From Eubacterium sp. (GTDB lineage: Bacteria; Bacillota; Clostridia; Lachnospirales; Lachnospiraceae), in contig JALERM010000184.1 in the NCBI GenBank assembly GCA_022764165.1, positions 1 to 48,677 on the forward strand: a stretch of 48,677 nucleotides of DNA. The letters run 5' to 3'. Position numbers and translations under genes: made by a program. The notes under the pieces were generated by a model. The model saw only the letters and a list, made by a program, of their open reading frames with translations, had not been told where the DNA came from and ran no database searches. The number at the start of each line of letters is the position of its first letter. The first letter of the stretch is position 1. Of this stretch, positions 23,959-33,213 are shown in pieces.

Positions 23959-25146
23959 ATGAAAGCAAAAATTTATCTGGATAATGCCAGCACTACATAT
24001 CCCAAACCACCCTGCGTACCGGACGCTGTATACCGGTATATGACACAAATTGGTTCCAATATTAACAGAGGCTGCTACGAAGATGCGTATTCTGCGGAGG
24101 AAATGGTTTATGATACCCGCCGACAGCTCTGTGATCTTTTCGGCTTTTCAGACTGCAAAAACGTGATATTTACAAAGAACATTACGGAAAGTCTGAATGT
24201 GATTATCAAAGGATTTTTCAAACCAGGCGATCATGTTCTGGTCTCATCTATGGAACACAATGCCGTTATGCGCCCCCTTGTTCAGATGGAACAGACCGGT
24301 GTGTCCTTTACACGATTGCCGTGTGACAGAGGCGGCAGTCTGAACACGGATGAGAACGGAATAGATTCTTTTCTTGAGCAATACCTGCAGCCCAACACTA
24401 AGGCTATTCTCATAACCCATGCCAGCAACGTCTGCGGCACGATACTTCCGGTAAAAGAGATTGGAAATTTCTGTTTCCAACACAAACTGCGCTTTGTTGT
24501 GGATACTGCACAGACAGCGGGAACCTGTCCACTGGATATGGATGAAATGCATATTGATGCTCTGGCCTTTACCGGGCATAAAGGTTTGCTGGGTCCACAG
24601 GGAATCGGGGGGTTTATTATCCGGGATGATATGGCAAAAGAAATGATACCGCTTCTCTCCGGAGGCACCGGAAGTCTGAGCCATAAGGAAACGATTCCGG
24701 ATTTTATGCCGGACCGCTTCGAACCAGGCACTATGAATCTTCCCGGAATTGCCGGACTTCACGCAGGACTCACATGGATTAAAGAAACCGGGATGGAACA
24801 GATTCGAACCCATGAATTGAAACTTACTGAACAATTTATCCAGGGAATTCTTACTTTTGATTCTCAGGGGGAACGAATTCGTATTATTGGAAAAAAAGAG
24901 ATACAGAACCGTACCGGTGTGGTTTCTATCCAGACACCCCGGCAGGAACTCTCAGAAATTGCTTTCCAGTTGGATGACACATATGGAATCATGACCCGTG
25001 TGGGTCTTCACTGTGCACCCTCCGCCCATAAAACACTGGGCACCTACCCAACAGGAAGTATTCGCTTTTCCTTTGGCTGGCACAACACAGAAGAAGACGT
25101 AATGCAGGCCATAGAAGCACTCAAAGCTTTGACAGGAGCTATTTAA
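23959..25146 (+). CDS. Class V aminotransferase, cysteine desulfurase or selenocysteine lyase-like
   Basis: The 395-residue PLP enzyme begins [20 protein letters not shown]. It has the PLP Lys in [15 protein letters not shown] (near residue 210), the Asp/His set (VVDTAQTAG and [10 protein letters not shown]), and an active-site Cys in [16 protein letters not shown] near residue 350. This is the group II (SufS/Csd) type rather than the IscS type. It would release sulfur or selenium from cysteine or selenocysteine. Its place opposite yedE-tusA-selD suggests it supplies or recovers selenium for that pathway. The ribosome binding site is AGGAG. Confidence 0.9.
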   Translation: MKAKIYLDNASTTYPKPPCVPDAVYRYMTQIGSNINRGCYEDAYSAEEMVYDTRRQLCDLFGFSDCKNVIFTKNITESLNVIIKGFFKPGDHVLVSSMEHNAVMRPLVQMEQTGVSFTRLPCDRGGSLNTDENGIDSFLEQYLQPNTKAILITHASNVCGTILPVKEIGNFCFQHKLRFVVDTAQTAGTCPLDMDEMHIDALAFTGHKGLLGPQGIGGFIIRDDMAKEMIPLLSGGTGSLSHKETIPDFMPDRFEPGTMNLPGIAGLHAGLTWIKETGMEQIRTHELKLTEQFIQGILTFDSQGERIRIIGKKEIQNRTGVVSIQTPRQELSEIAFQLDDTYGIMTRVGLHCAPSAHKTLGTYPTGSIRFSFGWHNTEEDVMQAIEALKALTGAI

Positions 25147-25160
25147 AAGAAAGGGCAGTC

Positions 25161-26051
25161 ATGGACTTTAAACAGTTACAATCATTTATCGCAGTGGTCA
25201 AATACGGGAGCTTTACAAAAGCTGCCCAGGTATTATATTCCTCTCAGCCTACCATCAGTTCCCATATCCGAAATCTGGAGGAGGAACTGTCAACCCGTCT
25301 TCTGATCCGCACTACAAAATGCCTGACCATAACGACGCGGGGCATGGAATTCTACGAATGGGCTACAAATACAATAAAAAGCCGCGACAGTATGCTGCAC
25401 GGCTGGTATGGTGATACCAAACAAATGATCCGGATCGGAACCTCAACGATTCCCTCCGCATACATCCTTCCGGAAATTCTTCCCGCCTTTGGAAAAATAA
25501 ATCCAAACGTTTATTTCAGCATGAATCAAAGCGACAGTCAAAAAGTCATTGACGGACTTCTGCAGGGAATCTTTGACATCGGCTTTACCGGTATGCCCAG
25601 TGATCATGAACTGCTGGAATGTATTCCTTTTTATGAAGACCGCATGGTCATCATCACTCCTGTCAATGAACACTTTCTGCACTATCGTGCAGAAAAAACA
25701 CCTGATCTTGCAGCGATCATGCATGAGCCTGTGATCCTGCGTGAAAAAGGCAGCGGCAGCAAAAAGAGTGCTGATTCCTTTATCGAAAGTCTGGGGATGA
25801 GCGAAGAAGATCTGAATGTAATGGCAAGAATCAACGACCAGGAATCTATTAAAAACCTTGTTGCCGGAGGCCTGGGCATCTCTATCATCTCTGAAAAAGC
25901 CGCCCAGAATCTCCAGCGTGAAAATAAGATTCTTGTGTTTCAGCTGCCGGAACATACTTCGCACCGACAGTTTTACATTGTCTACCATAAGGATTACATA
26001 TACAGAGACTATATGAAATCCTTTATTGAATACGTCAAACAGTATTATTAG
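25161..26051 (+). CDS. LysR-family transcriptional regulator
   Basis: The 296-residue protein has the N-terminal winged helix (MDFKQLQSFIAVVKYGSFTKA, then SSQPTISSHIRNLEEELSTRLLIR) and a periplasmic-binding-like effector domain (about 90-290, with GTSTIPSAYILPEILPAF and VAGGLGISIISEKAA). It follows the desulfurase-like gene by 14 bases. It is the natural candidate for binding the palindrome at 23858-23876 and controlling the selenium locus. The effector may be a sulfur or selenium metabolite, as for CysB-type relatives. Confidence 0.93.
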   Translation: MDFKQLQSFIAVVKYGSFTKAAQVLYSSQPTISSHIRNLEEELSTRLLIRTTKCLTITTRGMEFYEWATNTIKSRDSMLHGWYGDTKQMIRIGTSTIPSAYILPEILPAFGKINPNVYFSMNQSDSQKVIDGLLQGIFDIGFTGMPSDHELLECIPFYEDRMVIITPVNEHFLHYRAEKTPDLAAIMHEPVILREKGSGSKKSADSFIESLGMSEEDLNVMARINDQESIKNLVAGGLGISIISEKAAQNLQRENKILVFQLPEHTSHRQFYIVYHKDYIYRDYMKSFIEYVKQYY

Positions 26052-26055
26052 TGTT

Positions 26056-26904
26056 CTATTTAACCTCAACCAGTTCAATTCTAAAGTTCAGCTCTTTCCC
26101 TGCCATTTCATGGTTGGCATCGAAAGTGATTGTAGTTTCTTCTTTTGCTGTCACTTTCACAGGGAAAGGCTGTCCATACTGATTGGAAAGATATACCTGC
26201 TGTCCCACTTCCAGACCTTCAGAGCCGGGAAGCTGTGCGATTTCGACGGTGAAAATGGCATTCGGATCCGGCATACCATAAGCCTCTTCCGGCATCAGAT
26301 GAACATCTACTACCTGACCAACTTCCATATCAGCCACAGCTGCATCAAAACCTTTAATCATCTGGCCTGCACCGCATACAAATTCCAGCGGCTCGCCTCG
26401 ATCATAAGAGGAATCAAACTGAGTTCCATCATTGAACGTACCTCTATAATGGGTACGGCATGTTTTTCCCACATTGCGGCCTGTCAGTGCACTATGAGAT
26501 CCGCATCCGCCGCCACAGTGATCTCCACAGGAATGTTCTTCCCCATGATCACCACAGCTGTAACCTTCCTCATGATGATGATCACAATTTGCTCCGGTGG
26601 ATACCAGTTCACCCTTCAGATAAGCTTCAACCGCCTGATCCACATCGCCCTGAGCTCCGGCACACAGCTCAATACCTGCTTCTGCAAGTGCAGCCTGGGC
26701 ACCTCCGCCAATTCCACCGCAAATCAGCACATCCACTGCCTGATCAGCAAGCAGATCGGCCAGCGCACCATGTCCGGTTCCGTTGGAACCAATCACTTCA
26801 CTGGAAATCACCTGATTATCCTCAACCTCATAAACCTTAAAAAACTCTGTTCTTCCAAAATGCTGGAAAATCGTTCCATTATCATACGTTACTGCTATCT
26901 TCAT
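26056..26904 (-). CDS. Fusion of NifX/NafY-like domain, His/Cys-rich linker and SlyD-type FKBP isomerase
   Basis: The 282-residue protein has three parts. Residues 1-105 are a dinitrogenase iron-molybdenum cofactor-biosynthesis domain (MKIAVTYDNGTIFQHFGRTEFFKVY; VLICGGIGGGAQAALAEAGI). Residues of about 107-137 form a metal-binding stretch with clusters such as CDHHHEEGYSCGDH and CGDHCGGGC. Residues of about 148-282 are an FKBP-type peptidyl-prolyl isomerase (FNDGTQFDSSYDRGEPLEF, GQMIKGFDAAVADMEVG, NHEMAGKELNFRIELVEV) with the SlyD IF-domain. SlyD normally carries its metal-binding tail at the C-terminus. Here a comparable segment links two domains. A role in metal or cofactor insertion into metalloenzymes is plausible but inferred. 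Confidence 0.88.
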   Translation of the reverse strand: MKIAVTYDNGTIFQHFGRTEFFKVYEVEDNQVISSEVIGSNGTGHGALADLLADQAVDVLICGGIGGGAQAALAEAGIELCAGAQGDVDQAVEAYLKGELVSTGANCDHHHEEGYSCGDHGEEHSCGDHCGGGCGSHSALTGRNVGKTCRTHYRGTFNDGTQFDSSYDRGEPLEFVCGAGQMIKGFDAAVADMEVGQVVDVHLMPEEAYGMPDPNAIFTVEIAQLPGSEGLEVGQQVYLSNQYGQPFPVKVTAKEETTITFDANHEMAGKELNFRIELVEVK

Positions 26905-26976
26905 ACTTAAAATCCTCCGTGTTTATATTTTTTGACTTGTGTATCGTGGTATTGTATCACAAAACTCCAATCCCTT

Positions 26977-27045
26977 CAACATTAGTATTAGTAAGATTTC
27001 CCCGGGGAAAAAATAAAAATCCCCGGGGAAATCTTACTAATGTTG
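26977..27045. repeat. Long palindrome with CCCCGGGG in each arm
   Basis: Two arms of 26 bp, from CAACATTAGT to TCCCCGGGGA, are perfect inverted copies apart from a 6-base AGTATT-type insertion in the left arm. An A-rich centre of about 11 bases separates them. It overlaps the last codons of the DUF3783 gene. On the minus strand the first CCCCGGGG is followed by TTTTTATTTTTT. It probably ends that transcript, but it is longer and more symmetrical than an ordinary terminator. Confidence 0.8.
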
Positions 27046-27411
27046 TCTTAACGATTGATGTTCTTTCATCAATTCACCAAAAAGCACTTCCGCAGTCCAA
27101 AATATATTGTACGGAGTGACAATTGCTTTTAGTCCAATGACAGGCAGCCCTGTTTCCTTATATTTCTTTAAAAACATATCCACCTGGTCGGAATTCATAC
27201 CAGAAAACACCAGCATCTCTGCCGGAAAAGGTATTCCGCTAAATGTCACTTTTTCCTGTGGAAATCCTTTGATGCCCGCCAGATATCCCAGTTTCTGGGC
27301 ATAATCTTTCGTAGGAATCGCTTTCAGGCGAATTCCCAGTCTCTTGCAGATTTCTGCTATTGCACTTTCTTTTTCCTTTTGTAATTGAAATGTAAGTATT
27401 GTCTGTGACAT
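27037..27411 (-). CDS. DUF3783 family protein
   Basis: The 124-residue protein shows the DUF3783 pattern: a central MLVFSGMNSDQVDMFLKKYKETG and a C-terminal LKAIVTPYNIFWTAEVLFGEL. The function of this family is unknown. It is small, soluble and common in anaerobic Firmicutes. It is preceded by a 37-base gap from the AAA pseudogene and ends inside the long palindrome at 26977-27045. It shares the strand with the NifX-FKBP gene downstream but is separated from it by the palindrome. Confidence 0.8.
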   Translation of the reverse strand: MSQTILTFQLQKEKESAIAEICKRLGIRLKAIPTKDYAQKLGYLAGIKGFPQEKVTFSGIPFPAEMLVFSGMNSDQVDMFLKKYKETGLPVIGLKAIVTPYNIFWTAEVLFGELMKEHQSLRQH

Positions 27412-27448
27412 TTTATTTTCCTTTCGCTATTAATATTTATACAATGAA

Positions 27449-29022
27449 CTACCGAGCTGAAAATTCCTCAATTACACATTGATGTTCTTTGCTATCTTTA
27501 GAATAATTCACTCCTACCAACAACATATTCCCTTTGTAATCCTCCAAAGTCTTCACATATCTTTTCTTTTTAATCTGTTCAATTGCTCCTTCTGCCGATT
27601 TATCCCATTTCAGTTCTACAATCATCGCAGGCTTATCCTGATGCTTTTTTCGAGGCAGATAAACAATATCAGCAAATCCCTGACCGGACGGCAAATCCCT
27701 GATTTCTGTATAATAAGTTCTTGCACTGTAAAATGCAAGTGATATCACACAGGCCAGTGAATTCTCATCATTGTATTTCAATATTGAAGTCTCAAAATGT
27801 GCTTCCTCAATTCCTCTTGCCACTGCTTCTGCATTTTTACTCCATGTTTCTTTCAACAGACTATCTGATTTCTTTACCGCATTCATGACTTCCTGCCAAC
27901 CAGCGTTTTTTATTGCTGTTACAAACACAGATGCAATTTCCGAATTTGGTATAAAAACCTCTTCTGTTGAATAGTCATAACCCAGATATCCCAAATGAAT
28001 CAGCAATGTCAAAACATCATCTCCAGTTGAAAAGTTTGTCATATCATTACTGAATAAACTGATATCTACTTTTTTATGATTTCCTGCCAGTAATTCAATA
28101 ACGGTATCTTTCAAACCGTCAAAATTCATCACAATATATTCTCTCAAAGCCTCAAATGTCTCTGTCTGATTCCAATAATTATCAAAGCATTGGCTAAGCA
28201 TAGCACTTACCACTGATCTGGGGCTGTACACATGATCGATACTTTGAAATCGATATCCATCATACCAGCGTCTGGTTTCATCAAAATCCATGTGATACTG
28301 CATGCATAATGCTTGTACTTCGGTTTCCGTAAATCCAACAAATTCTGCCAGCTGCTTTGGATTGGTCATAGAAAATTCATCAAACATATTTAAGGCAGAA
28401 TGTGACCCATATTTCTTGATTGGAAGAATCCCTGTCATATACGCTAATACTACATAACCCTTATCTTTCAACAGATTTCTCAAAAAATCCAGATATACTT
28501 TCTGGGCCTGCTCATCATCTTTATTTTCACGGAATATACAATCCCACTCATCAATAATAAATACAAACGGAATTCTGCTTTCCGCATGAATATCATACAG
28601 AACTCCTATCAGATCATTCTCATCCAGATAATCCACATCAGGATAAGCTCTTTTTAATTCTTTCAACAGACTTTTCTCAATCCTAAGTATCCTCTTTTCA
28701 ATGTTATGTGTTTTGCTTAAAATTCCTGCATATTTAAGAAAATCACATTATACCGATTCAAATACTTTTCAAAGGAATCATCTTTTCCAACTTTCAAGTG
28801 CTCAAACTGGCTTCTTGAGTTGATATTTCTTCCATAATAAGAGGCAAGCATATTAGCCGCCATGGATTTCCCAAACCTGCGTGGACGGCTTACACAAATA
28901 TATCTCTGCTCTGATTGGATTACTCGGTTTGTATAGGAAATCAATCCACTTTTATCAACATAAATCTGAGAATTTAATGCGGTTTCAAAAAGATCATTTC
29001 CAGGATTCAGATATCTGCCCAT
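27449..29022 (-). pseudogene. Frameshifted AAA-ATPase-like protein with PD-(D/E)XK nuclease domain (DUF1703 type)
   Basis: The N-terminal part (29022 to 28717) reads MGRYLNPGNDLFETALNSQI and has a P-loop-like RPRRFGKSMAANML. It stops after NVIFLNMQEF. The rest of the protein is in another frame (LSKTHNIEKR onward, then the 28666-27449 segment) and includes FVFIIDEWDC, GILPIKKYGSHSALNMFDEF and a C-terminal nuclease core (GFADIVYLPRK...MIVELKWDKSAEGAIEQI). One missing T in GAATTTTAAGC (28719-28722 on the plus strand) explains the break, since GAATTTTTAAGC restores a continuous protein of about 525 residues. These proteins are abundant in gut anaerobes and poorly understood. A sequencing error or slippage cannot be excluded. 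Confidence 0.85.
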
Positions 29023-29152
29023 ATTCCATTGCTCTCCTCTCTTTTCCGATTTACTCTTTCTACTTTAATTCACCATCTCATTATTCCTATCATCTATTAT
29101 ATAGCACTTTCTGCCAAAAAGAAAGCCACCTGAGAACAGATAATATTTTAGA

Positions 29153-29186
29153 AAGAGCTGCGGACAATTTAATGTCCGCAGCTCTT
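29153..29186 (-). terminator. Terminator hairpin behind the SLH-nucleotidase gene
   Basis: AAGAGCTGCGGACA and TGTCCGCAGCTCTT form a perfect 14-bp stem with a 6-base loop. The U run is better on the plus strand (CCTTTTTT) than on the minus strand (TTTCT), but the position 14 bases after the stop codon fits minus-strand termination. The surrounding 178-base gap (29023-29200) shows nothing else. Confidence 0.75.
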
Positions 29187-29200
29187 CCTTTTTTATGAAA

Positions 29201-31570
29201 TCAGGCAGCTTCGTCATCAACAGAATTTTCCTCGGCTGCCGCAACAAACTGACGGGTAATACGTCCTGAACCATAAGGATTCTCGTAGTTCAGTAAGTAA
29301 TTTTCATAAGATGCCAAAGGACTATTTGCAGTACTGATGACAGGACATCCATCGGCATCAGAGCCGCCAAAAGCCTGCAGATACTTAGCAAAGATCAAAT
29401 AATCCTCACCGCAGTAATCCTTTACCAGAGTTGCATCACTGAACATCGCAAAGCCATCCCCAAAATTACGAAGGGTGTAATTAATGCCTCCTACTGTGTA
29501 ATTCTTAGTCACATCTAATGGAACATATTCACCGGATTCCTTATCGTAAATATTTACATTATGCACACGGTATCCGCCGATAGGTCCGCCAGTCCAGATG
29601 TCCTTATCGTCAACCTGAACCGTATTCTTAATTTCCGTATTGATGTCATAAGTCATACCTGCAACATGCAGAAAGCCACCGCACTCCTTTCCGCTTCCCG
29701 TATCACGTGCGCCAAATTCCAGAGCGTCGAGAATCTGTTGACCGGACACCTCTACCAGACAGATCACATTACCAAAGGGCTGGACGGTTTTACAGGTTTT
29801 ATAGGTCCAATCACCTGCGTCTACATTGGCCCGAATACCGCCTCCATTCATAATAGCAACATCACAGTCAAGTTCCTCTACTTCATTGAAATAATAATAG
29901 TAAGCATCTGCATTCAGATCTCCCATATTTGTCTCCATTTCACGAATGATGCGGTCAGAAGGATCTTCAGGGTTGTTTACAGTAAAGTTAATCTCACTGG
30001 ATGCAATTTTAGTACCAAGTTGTGTATCTACATCTTCTATCCATTGATTCTGAATAGCCGCAACAGCAGCGTCTTCCTCGCCCGAATACTCGGTAATTAA
30101 TTCTGCTGTAATATCAGAACCATTAATAGTCATTTTTCCGATTCCGGAGAAATAATAGCCTGTCTGAGTCAGCACAACAGAATTACCCTCTTTATCCTCC
30201 ACTTCTTTCATCGGAATCGTACTGTGAGAATGACCATCGATAAAAGCATCAAGACCAGTGGTGTTAGCAATCACTTCTTCGCTGGTCCATGGTTTTGAAG
30301 AAGGATCAATCCCCAGGTGCCCCAAAGCGATCACATAATCAGCACCTTCTTCATAAGCTTCATCAATCGCAGTCTGCACTGTGTCATAAAGAAGCTGGCC
30401 GTCTTCCCCACCTAAAATATCATAAATATATTCAGTCCGATCCTCATTCATAAAGTACGCCGGCGTTGATTTTGTAAAAGACTCAGGGGTGGTGATACCG
30501 ACAAAAGCAACCTTATTGCCGTCAATGTCAAACATTTCGTAGGAGTCCAGAACATTTTCCTTCCGTTCAAGGGAATAAAAATTACAGGAAACATAAGGAA
30601 AATCTGCTTCCTCAATAACTTCCATCGTCCGATTCATACCATAATCAAATTCATGATTTCCCAGCGTAGCAAGATCATAGTCTGCAGCGTTCATCAAATC
30701 AATGATAGTCTTACCACTGTCTAGAGAGCCATACGCAGTTCCCTGAATGTGGTCACCCGCATCAACCAGCAGAACATTTTCTCCGGCATCCTCATATTCC
30801 TTTTTTATAGCGGAAACGTCAGCATAAGATAATGATTCATCAATGTAAGTATGGACATCATTTGTGTAAATGATGGTCAAATCCAGATTTTCTTTCTTTT
30901 CTGTCCACTGAATAGAAGTAAATCTCTTTAACATTACAGTTAGATCTACATAAGTCAAATTGGATGTAGGGTTCAATTTGGTAACAGTAACCCACTGATA
31001 TCTCTTTTCTCCCTGTCTGACCCTGGAAGTACATTTGACCCCTTTCAGCAAACCATTGGCAACTGCCCACGAAACCGCAGTCTCAGCACTCTCTGCAATA
31101 CTCTCCGCATCACTAAACGTAGATAAATCAGCAGACTGATCCACTACATAATTCATATAGCTGCCGGCAAAAGTATAGAGAATCACTGCCATTTCCTGAC
31201 GGGAAACTGACTTCTGGCCATTGAACCTGCCATCTGCAGCTTCCATGATACCGTTTTCAACAGCCCACTCAGCCGCTGCAGCATTTAGTTTTCCCTTAAT
31301 ATCTGTAAAGATAATACTTCCATCCGTTGCAGGCTTACCAGCCAGAACATATAGAGCAACAGCCACAGAACTACGATTTGATGAATAAAAGCTCTTCAGA
31401 GAATCCTTCAGATAACCTTTCATCTCCTCCTGAGACAAATGCATGGAACTTGCCTGCTGCGTCATACCGACAGCAGAATCCTGTCCGTAAGCCATAACCG
31501 GTGTGGACAAAATTCCTCCTGCGAGAGATAAACTGACCATCATGGCAATCAATTGTTTATTTTTCTTCAT
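29201..31570 (-). CDS. Secreted 5'-nucleotidase/metallophosphatase with N-terminal SLH-like repeats
   Basis: The 789-residue protein starts with a signal peptide (MKKNKQLIAMMVSLSLAGG, cleavage probably after PVMA). Two S-layer-homology-like repeats follow (about 85-215: AAAEWAVENGIMEAADGRFN with VSRQEMAVILYTFAG, and TAVSWAVANGLLKG), which suggest anchoring to the cell wall. The metallophosphatase domain (about 228-470) has the metal ligands YTNDVHTY, DAGDHIQG, LGNHEFDYG and GHSHST. The 5'-nucleotidase C-terminal domain (about 520-750) supplies substrate binding (MNGGGIRANV, NFGDGFAMF). It would release nucleosides from extracellular nucleotides. The neighbouring purine uptake and oxidation genes make that a sensible match. 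Confidence 0.92.
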   Translation of the reverse strand: MKKNKQLIAMMVSLSLAGGILSTPVMAYGQDSAVGMTQQASSMHLSQEEMKGYLKDSLKSFYSSNRSSVAVALYVLAGKPATDGSIIFTDIKGKLNAAAAEWAVENGIMEAADGRFNGQKSVSRQEMAVILYTFAGSYMNYVVDQSADLSTFSDAESIAESAETAVSWAVANGLLKGVKCTSRVRQGEKRYQWVTVTKLNPTSNLTYVDLTVMLKRFTSIQWTEKKENLDLTIIYTNDVHTYIDESLSYADVSAIKKEYEDAGENVLLVDAGDHIQGTAYGSLDSGKTIIDLMNAADYDLATLGNHEFDYGMNRTMEVIEEADFPYVSCNFYSLERKENVLDSYEMFDIDGNKVAFVGITTPESFTKSTPAYFMNEDRTEYIYDILGGEDGQLLYDTVQTAIDEAYEEGADYVIALGHLGIDPSSKPWTSEEVIANTTGLDAFIDGHSHSTIPMKEVEDKEGNSVVLTQTGYYFSGIGKMTINGSDITAELITEYSGEEDAAVAAIQNQWIEDVDTQLGTKIASSEINFTVNNPEDPSDRIIREMETNMGDLNADAYYYYFNEVEELDCDVAIMNGGGIRANVDAGDWTYKTCKTVQPFGNVICLVEVSGQQILDALEFGARDTGSGKECGGFLHVAGMTYDINTEIKNTVQVDDKDIWTGGPIGGYRVHNVNIYDKESGEYVPLDVTKNYTVGGINYTLRNFGDGFAMFSDATLVKDYCGEDYLIFAKYLQAFGGSDADGCPVISTANSPLASYENYLLNYENPYGSGRITRQFVAAAEENSVDDEAA

Positions 31571-31674
31571 AATACACCTCCTAAAAACTAAATTTTATTT
31601 ATTATACCACGGCTTCTTCTACTATTGCATCATTAATCAACCACTTCAAACTGTCAATCAAAATTCATACTTTT

Positions 31675-33159
31675 TTATGCATCAGATCTTGAATATGCAT
31701 TTTTCATCTGACAGCTCAGTTCATATAAGACTTTATCCAAAGTATCCAATGATGCTTTTTTCACCATCTCTGCAATTTTCTGATTTGCTTCTGTTTTCAG
31801 AGCCAGACGTTTTTGAGCATCTGTCTCCTGCTCCAGAAGTGCATCATATCGATTGATCATCTCATGACCATTTGACATCACACACTCCTGATATCTCTCA
31901 ATGTGAAAAAGGGAACTTCTGTACGAAGCATCTGCCATAGCTGCAATCATTCTGCTGTTCCAGTAAAAATTATCTGTGGAAACAGTTTCTGTAGTGTTGG
32001 AAAGATAGTCCGGTGTTTCCTCCACATCCGCATAAAATGGAACCAGAACATTAAAGGCATTGGAAGCATAAGCCACCCACTCAATCGTTCTGCTGTCCTT
32101 CTCATATTCCGGACGCATCTGAATCAGTGAAATAAAGTCGTTCCGATTAATCCCGATGGAACGATAAGCTCCCTGCATGGATTTGTCTCCATAAGCTCCG
32201 TATGGATCATACGGTGTTCCCTGGTAATGAGAAGAAAGAACGTATTTCACATCTTCAACCGTGATTTTTTTCTCAGGAATCATACACCAGGGCAGATTAT
32301 CCGAAGTGGGAGAATATTCTGCATTGGGACCATCCCATACTTTTGTGCGAGGATTCATACAGCGCAGCATATACCATGCGCGCGGCGTATTATATACACG
32401 GTCCGCATCATCATGACTTCCAAAGGCATCTCTGGGATTTAGTTTTCCATCCAATGAAAGATCCAGATGATTTTTCTTTATAAATTCCCTCATATCCGGT
32501 GAACACATATATTCTTTCTGCTCATTCAACGCATCATCCAGGTCGAACCGATCCAGACCAAGCTGGTTCGGCATCACCACATAGGCCTCATCCGGAACAC
32601 GCCTTGCGATCCAATGATGACCGCCAATGGTTTCCAGCCACCAGATTTCATCTATATCCTGAAAAGCAATTCCATTCATCTCATATGTACCATACTTCTC
32701 CAGAAGGCTTCCCAGTCTCTGCACGCCTTCCCTTGCACTGTTAATGTAAGGAAGAACAATGGACACAATGTCCTCTTCCCCGATTCCCCCTGGAATCTCC
32801 TCTTTTCCATCTTTTGCCGGCTGATAAACTACCAAAGGGTCTGCTCCCAGAACCCGGGGATTGGAGGTGAGAGTCTCTGTCGCAGTAATTCCGACCTGTG
32901 CCTCATTCACACCACTTCCTGCCCAGATCCCTTCTCCTTTTACCGCATTTGGCATAGATGTATACCTCATCGGATTATCCGGAAGTTCAATCTCCAAATG
33001 AGAAATCACAGACTTGTAATGTCTGGGCTGTTCCTCCGGATGAACCACCACAAATTTCTTCGGGGTAAACCTCCCGGAACAGGAATCATCATTTCGCGCA
33101 ATCATTGTAGATCCATCATAAGTTGCTTTTTTTCCAACAAGCATTGTTGTACATGCCAT
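31675..33159 (-). CDS. C69-family dipeptidase (PepD-like)
   Basis: The 494-residue protein begins MACTTMLVGKKATYDGSTM, the hallmark of peptidase family C69. In these Ntn-hydrolases the Cys becomes the N-terminal nucleophile after removal of the leading residues. IARNDDS, TATETLTSNPRVLGADPLV and MNGIAFQDIDEIWWLETIGG follow the family. No signal peptide is present, so it acts in the cytoplasm, cleaving dipeptides of broad specificity. It lies 104 bases upstream of the nucleotidase gene, with no clear operon link. Confidence 0.93.
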   Translation of the reverse strand: MACTTMLVGKKATYDGSTMIARNDDSCSGRFTPKKFVVVHPEEQPRHYKSVISHLEIELPDNPMRYTSMPNAVKGEGIWAGSGVNEAQVGITATETLTSNPRVLGADPLVVYQPAKDGKEEIPGGIGEEDIVSIVLPYINSAREGVQRLGSLLEKYGTYEMNGIAFQDIDEIWWLETIGGHHWIARRVPDEAYVVMPNQLGLDRFDLDDALNEQKEYMCSPDMREFIKKNHLDLSLDGKLNPRDAFGSHDDADRVYNTPRAWYMLRCMNPRTKVWDGPNAEYSPTSDNLPWCMIPEKKITVEDVKYVLSSHYQGTPYDPYGAYGDKSMQGAYRSIGINRNDFISLIQMRPEYEKDSRTIEWVAYASNAFNVLVPFYADVEETPDYLSNTTETVSTDNFYWNSRMIAAMADASYRSSLFHIERYQECVMSNGHEMINRYDALLEQETDAQKRLALKTEANQKIAEMVKKASLDTLDKVLYELSCQMKNAYSRSDA

Positions 33160-33213
33160 TTTTTTATCTCCTTTATCTCAAATATCTTGTCCGATAAGTC
33201 AGGAATAAACCTA

